Of a stretch of DNA of 64,000 bases, positions 60,847 to 64,000 are shown piece by piece. The DNA comes from CAUZIZ01 sp965222655 (GTDB lineage: Bacteria; Acidobacteriota; UBA6911; RPQK01; JAJDTT01), in contig CBDCUP010000018.1 in NCBI GenBank assembly GCA_965222655.1, forward strand, positions 434,001-498,000, in the 5' to 3' direction. Each line of letters starts with the position of its first letter. The first letter of the stretch is position 1. The notes beneath the pieces are model-generated. The model ran no database searches. It saw only the letters and a list, made by a program, of their open reading frames with translations, and had not been told where the DNA came from. The translations under genes and the position numbers were made by a program.

Positions 60847-61420
60847 TAAGCTGCTCGTCGATACGCGAGGCGAGTTCGTTCTCGGACCGACGGAAGCCAT
60901 GTGGGAGGCGATGCGCTCGGCCGAGATCGGCGGGCCTCTCTGGCGCGAGGATCCCTACGTGAACCGCCTGGAAGAAATGGCCGCTGACCTGACTGGGAAA
61001 GAGACCGCCATGCTGGTGTCCACCACCAGCGTCGCCAATCTGCTCGGCATGATGAGTTATTGTCAAAGGGGGCACCAGGCAAGAATGGAAGCCGCCCCTA
61101 CCGCTCCACAATCAGCGGTCGTGGTTATACGCAAGACGAATCACCTGCACCAGGACTACATAGTCTTCTAAGGGCTTGAGCCGCCCACACTTGCTTCCGA
61201 GCCTCTATTCTTCTCGGAACTCTTCGTTTCCCTATTCCGAGTTGGCCGACACCATCTCAAAGCAGCTCACCATCGACTGCTTCGTGACAGAGCTTTTGCC
61301 TCCTGGAGGGAGGCGACGTGTGTCCGCTGAGGAGGAGCAAAGCTGGTGTATATTCCGGCTCGGAATCGTCTGGCCAACATTGAGTTGACAGCGCCCAATA
61401 GGAAGTGCCTGGGACTCTGA
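60847..61420 (+). pseudogene. Decayed threonine aldolase
   Basis: Pieces in different frames match the PLP-dependent threonine aldolase family: LLVDTRGEFVLGPTEAMWEA, REDPYVNRLEEMAADLTGKE and ETAMLVSTTSVANLLGMMSY at the start, and AKLVYIPARNRLANIELTAP ending in TGA at 61418-61420. The middle with the PLP lysine is lost and the parts are frameshifted. Confidence 0.65.
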
Positions 61421-61423
61421 AGA

Positions 61424-62284
61424 TCACCGGGCCTTCTTGCCAAGGATCGGATTATCCAGCTCACCTTGGAGTTCGTAGATGACGCCCCCACTATCGCCGG
61501 GCAAGGGAATGCGCACCGGAACGGCGACCATCCGCGGCTCTCTGGTCCATTCGCCACGAACAACAGCAGCAGTGAAGTCGTTCCAATCAGGCGTCCACAT
61601 GAGCGGCCAGGCATCGGCGGCGCAATAGTCAATCAGGAGTAAGCGGCGAGGACGATCCTGGGTGTTGGGTGCCGAAGCATGCAGCGCCCGGACGTGATGG
61701 ATCGAAATGCCACCGGCTTTGAGCTCGATTGGGACTGCGCCACCCTGCCCAAAATCAGGCTCGGTAACGGCCCCGATGAAGCGACCGTCTTGATGGTGGT
61801 TATAGATGCGTCCTCGATGAGAGCCGGGTATCACCATCAATGCCCCATTCTGGATGGTCATGTCGTCGATGCTCACTCCGACGGTCAAATAATCTTCGTT
61901 GGTGTGTGGCTGGAAGGCCCAGTCCTGATGCCATTCTACCGCACTGCCGAATCCAGCCGATTTCAGGTTCAGTTTGCTAGCACTCAACCGAACATTTGGT
62001 CCCACCAGTTGTGCCACGATATCGACAATCCCCTCATGCCGACACACCTGGTCGTACACAGAATGATGGACCGCTGGATCCTTGATACGGCGCAAGCGAG
62101 GGGCCTCAGGCGTATGGCCTGTCTCCAAGTCGAACACATCCGTATGCTCGGTGACTTGTCGGGATTTTTCGACAAATTCATCGGTGACACGCTGCAGTTC
62201 TGCGACCTCTTGGGCTGAAAGGACTTTCTCGACACCGAGATAGCCATTGGTGTGGTAGGAATCAATCTGCGTCTGCGTCAACAT
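61424..62284 (-). CDS. Phytanoyl-CoA dioxygenase (PhyH) family protein
   Basis: The 286-residue protein is an Fe(II)/2-oxoglutarate oxygenase. The iron-binding triad is His119 and Asp121 in EWHQDWAF and His202 in ALHASAPN; Arg213/Arg214 (RPRRLLLIDY) would bind 2-oxoglutarate. GALMVIPGSHRG is a family mark. The substrate is unknown. It is the first intact chromosomal gene right of the prophage region and reads toward it. Confidence 0.88.
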   Translation of the reverse strand: MLTQTQIDSYHTNGYLGVEKVLSAQEVAELQRVTDEFVEKSRQVTEHTDVFDLETGHTPEAPRLRRIKDPAVHHSVYDQVCRHEGIVDIVAQLVGPNVRLSASKLNLKSAGFGSAVEWHQDWAFQPHTNEDYLTVGVSIDDMTIQNGALMVIPGSHRGRIYNHHQDGRFIGAVTEPDFGQGGAVPIELKAGGISIHHVRALHASAPNTQDRPRRLLLIDYCAADAWPLMWTPDWNDFTAAVVRGEWTREPRMVAVPVRIPLPGDSGGVIYELQGELDNPILGKKAR

Positions 62285-63088
62285 ACCTCACTCCTATCTG
62301 ATGATGATCGACGGCTGGCCACCGGCGGCCACAATGTTCTCATGATTGATGGTTGGATGCTCCTAATGATTTCCTAATTGAAGATACCTGAAGATTGGCG
62401 ACCAAGCCAACCATTCTGGCTAACTACTCTTTGAACTCTGGGACCACCTCGTACGAAAGGATACCGTCTTGTCCGGCAGGGCCTTTCTCAGCACCACATT
62501 AGTCAGTATTGGGATCAGTAGCGACCAGTACCTTGGAGTCCGCACGCCTGGAGGCCAAAGCTACGTTCGCCGATGAAGTTGCAGCTTAGCGCCCCCACCG
62601 GCTGCGCCAGATCGTGCAGGAAAGAAACTTTGCGTCCGGGCGTGGTGGCGGTCTCCAGGCCGCCATTCATCGAGCCAAAGGCTCGAAAGAATAAGACTTC
62701 GGCCTGGAGACCGAAGCCACGTTTGCGGATGAAGTTGCAGCTTAGTACCATGGAGCGCAGATACCGCAACGTTGGTGGCGAGCGTGACGGGTTGTCAGGG
62801 CCTGATCGAAGGCTTGGATTCGACCGATTTCACCGGGACGGTTTCCTCCCAAGGGCCTTTCCAGCCACCTGTCTTGGCCCTCCGCTACCACCGGAGCAAT
62901 CTTGACTGAGCTGTGGGTATAGTATACAAACCGTAACGAGCCACCACCTCGCCGGGGAACGCTGCTCAAAAGCTCACAGAACGAAGATCCTTCCGAGAAC
63001 GGCCTTTGCTAAGTACACTGCCAGCACGACGGGTCTGGACCGACGAATGAATGTCGTTCGGATGCCGCTCGCAAGGAGTCGAAAATAG
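62285..63088. repeat. 800-bp intergenic region with a degenerate 44-bp repeat
   Basis: No gene is visible. GCCTGGAGRCC...GATGAAGTTGCAGCTTAG occurs at 62548-62591 and 62702-62745 (about 6 differences in 44 bp). GGTCTCCAGGCC (62652-62663) is an inverted copy of GGCCTGGAGACC (62701-62712). These may be dispersed chromosomal repeats of REP type. Confidence 0.6.
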
Positions 63089-64000
63089 ATGCAGGGTTCG
63101 CTACTGACACAACTGGTCGGGAGTTACAGCAAGCCCAACTGGCTTATTTGTCACCATAGAGTGACAACCCCTTACGGCGATAACACTTTTTGGAGACCAG
63201 AAGCCGAGGTTCTTCAAGATGCTCAGGACGACGCCACCCGGCTGGCCATCGCGGATCAAGAGAGGGCCGGACTGGACGTGATCACCGATGGGGAAGAGAG
63301 GCGACATCGTTTCGACTCGTACTTTCTTCGCTTTCACGGACTGGATACGACCCAGTTGGGGAAGTGGTCGATGGAGGATCGTGACATGAGCTTCATCGAG
63401 CTCGATCCTCAGCTGAAGGGGCGCCTGGGTCATGCCTACGCACCCCGGGTGGTCGACAAGGTCGGCTGGCGGGGACCGACCGCGCTCGAAGATCTGCGGT
63501 TCCTCAAACGACATACTTCGCACCCCGTGAAGATGACCGTGATCGGCCCTCTGACAGCCGCGTCCCGTCTGGTCAACGAATACTATCCCGATGAGGAAGC
63601 GCTGGGAATGGATATCGCCACCGTCATCAACCAGGAACTGCGGGTCCTGGATGACGAGGGAGTGGACGTCATTCAGCTGGATGAACCTGACTTCCACTTC
63701 AGGGCCGACCAGGCCTGCCGCTGGGGGACCCGCGCCTTGGATGCGGCGCTCCAGGGTATCGAGAGCACCACGGCGGTCCACATCTGCTATGGCTATGCCC
63801 TGGTCGGGGAAAAGCACGTCAACCCCCGCTATGCCCAGGCGCTGGAAGCGATCGCGGCATCCCGCACCCAACAGATCAGTCTAGAGTACGAGCAGCCCGG
63901 ACATGGCCCCGACCTCTTGCACCACTGCGGCGACAAGGAGGTCATCCTGGGCCTGCTCAATCTGGGATCGAAGGCGGTGGAAACACCGGAGCACATTGCC
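63089..64000 (+). CDS. Cobalamin-independent methionine synthase-like protein (partial)
   Basis: The frame is open from ATG 63089 to the window end (304 residues). It begins like MetE-C-terminal-domain/UROD-superfamily proteins: LVGSYSKPNWLICHHRVTTP, EQERAGLDVITDGEERRH, then KMTVIGPLTAASRLVNEYYP, DVIQLDEPDFHF and TAVHICYGYALVGEK. The HxCxG-type zinc residues are partly visible (VHICYG). It may be a methyltransferase of the MetE-like family other than MetE itself. Confidence 0.75.
   Translation, partial: MQGSLLTQLVGSYSKPNWLICHHRVTTPYGDNTFWRPEAEVLQDAQDDATRLAIADQERAGLDVITDGEERRHRFDSYFLRFHGLDTTQLGKWSMEDRDMSFIELDPQLKGRLGHAYAPRVVDKVGWRGPTALEDLRFLKRHTSHPVKMTVIGPLTAASRLVNEYYPDEEALGMDIATVINQELRVLDDEGVDVIQLDEPDFHFRADQACRWGTRALDAALQGIESTTAVHICYGYALVGEKHVNPRYAQALEAIAASRTQQISLEYEQPGHGPDLLHHCGDKEVILGLLNLGSKAVETPEHIA

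Noticed and set aside
1..64000. CRISPR array
   Set aside because: No regularly spaced repeats were seen; the repeats present are tandem 11-bp units, iterons or IS/MITE ends.

Overview
The window looks like one heavily invaded prophage region in the chromosome of a G+C-rich, probably Gram-negative environmental bacterium. True chromosomal sequence appears only at the right end (from about 60.4 kb): a tRNA-Lys(UUU) gene, a decayed threonine-aldolase gene, a phytanoyl-CoA dioxygenase family gene and a MetE-like gene. The PhyH/MetE content and the number of insertion sequences recall large genomes of uncultured lineages (for example sponge or soil symbionts), but nothing here fixes the taxon.

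Region by region. (a) 1-979: an IS91-family element, cut by the window edge, has removed the 5' end of thyX. (b) 981-5705: early genes of an 'outer' prophage on the + strand: thyX remnant, RuvC-like resolvase, proteasome-like Ntn hydrolase, membrane protein, small unknowns and a zinc-finger protein. (c) 5750-19296: a 13.5-kb block bounded on both sides by the same 11-bp tandem repeat (TGTTACCTAAA-type). It begins with a (frameshifted) P4-type integrase, then an AlpA regulator, a second HTH protein, a primase-helicase flanked by iteron-like repeats, an SSB-tailed protein, a Spo11/TopoVI-A-like protein, HNH nuclease, fused protease-capsid, tail chaperone, tape measure, an HK97-gp10-like protein and a second HNH. 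It has no terminase, portal or tail. I read it as a capsid- and tape-measure-carrying phage satellite nested inside the outer prophage; this is the most interesting object in the window. (d) 19337-20452: a complete IS1595-family element with an 8-bp target duplication. (e) 20462-48220: packaging, head and tail genes of the outer prophage in the usual HK97-like order (HNH, small and large terminase, portal-MuF, protease, capsid, connectors, tail tube, chaperone with a -1 frameshift site, tape measure, tail tip, fibre). (f) 48688-49216: an IS200-type element. (g) 49.5-60.4 kb: a second, differently organised element, mostly on the - strand, with terminase genes, PolA, helicase, regulators and an integrase abutting tRNA-Lys, but no head or tail genes.

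The outer prophage is decaying. A 319-bp MITE sits in the portal gene, IS256 sits in the tape measure gene, an ISNCY-like element (itself hit by IS91) sits after the capsid module, and there is an in-frame amber in portal-MuF. The second element has an amber in PolA and a frameshift in an AlpA-type gene. The satellite's capsid, chaperone, tape-measure, gp10 and HNH proteins all have recognisable homologues in the outer prophage. That suggests it exploits, or descends from, phages of this same family. The outer prophage is itself a mosaic: Glu codon preference and stop-codon choice change inside the connector gene near 34.33 kb, where the head module meets the tail module.
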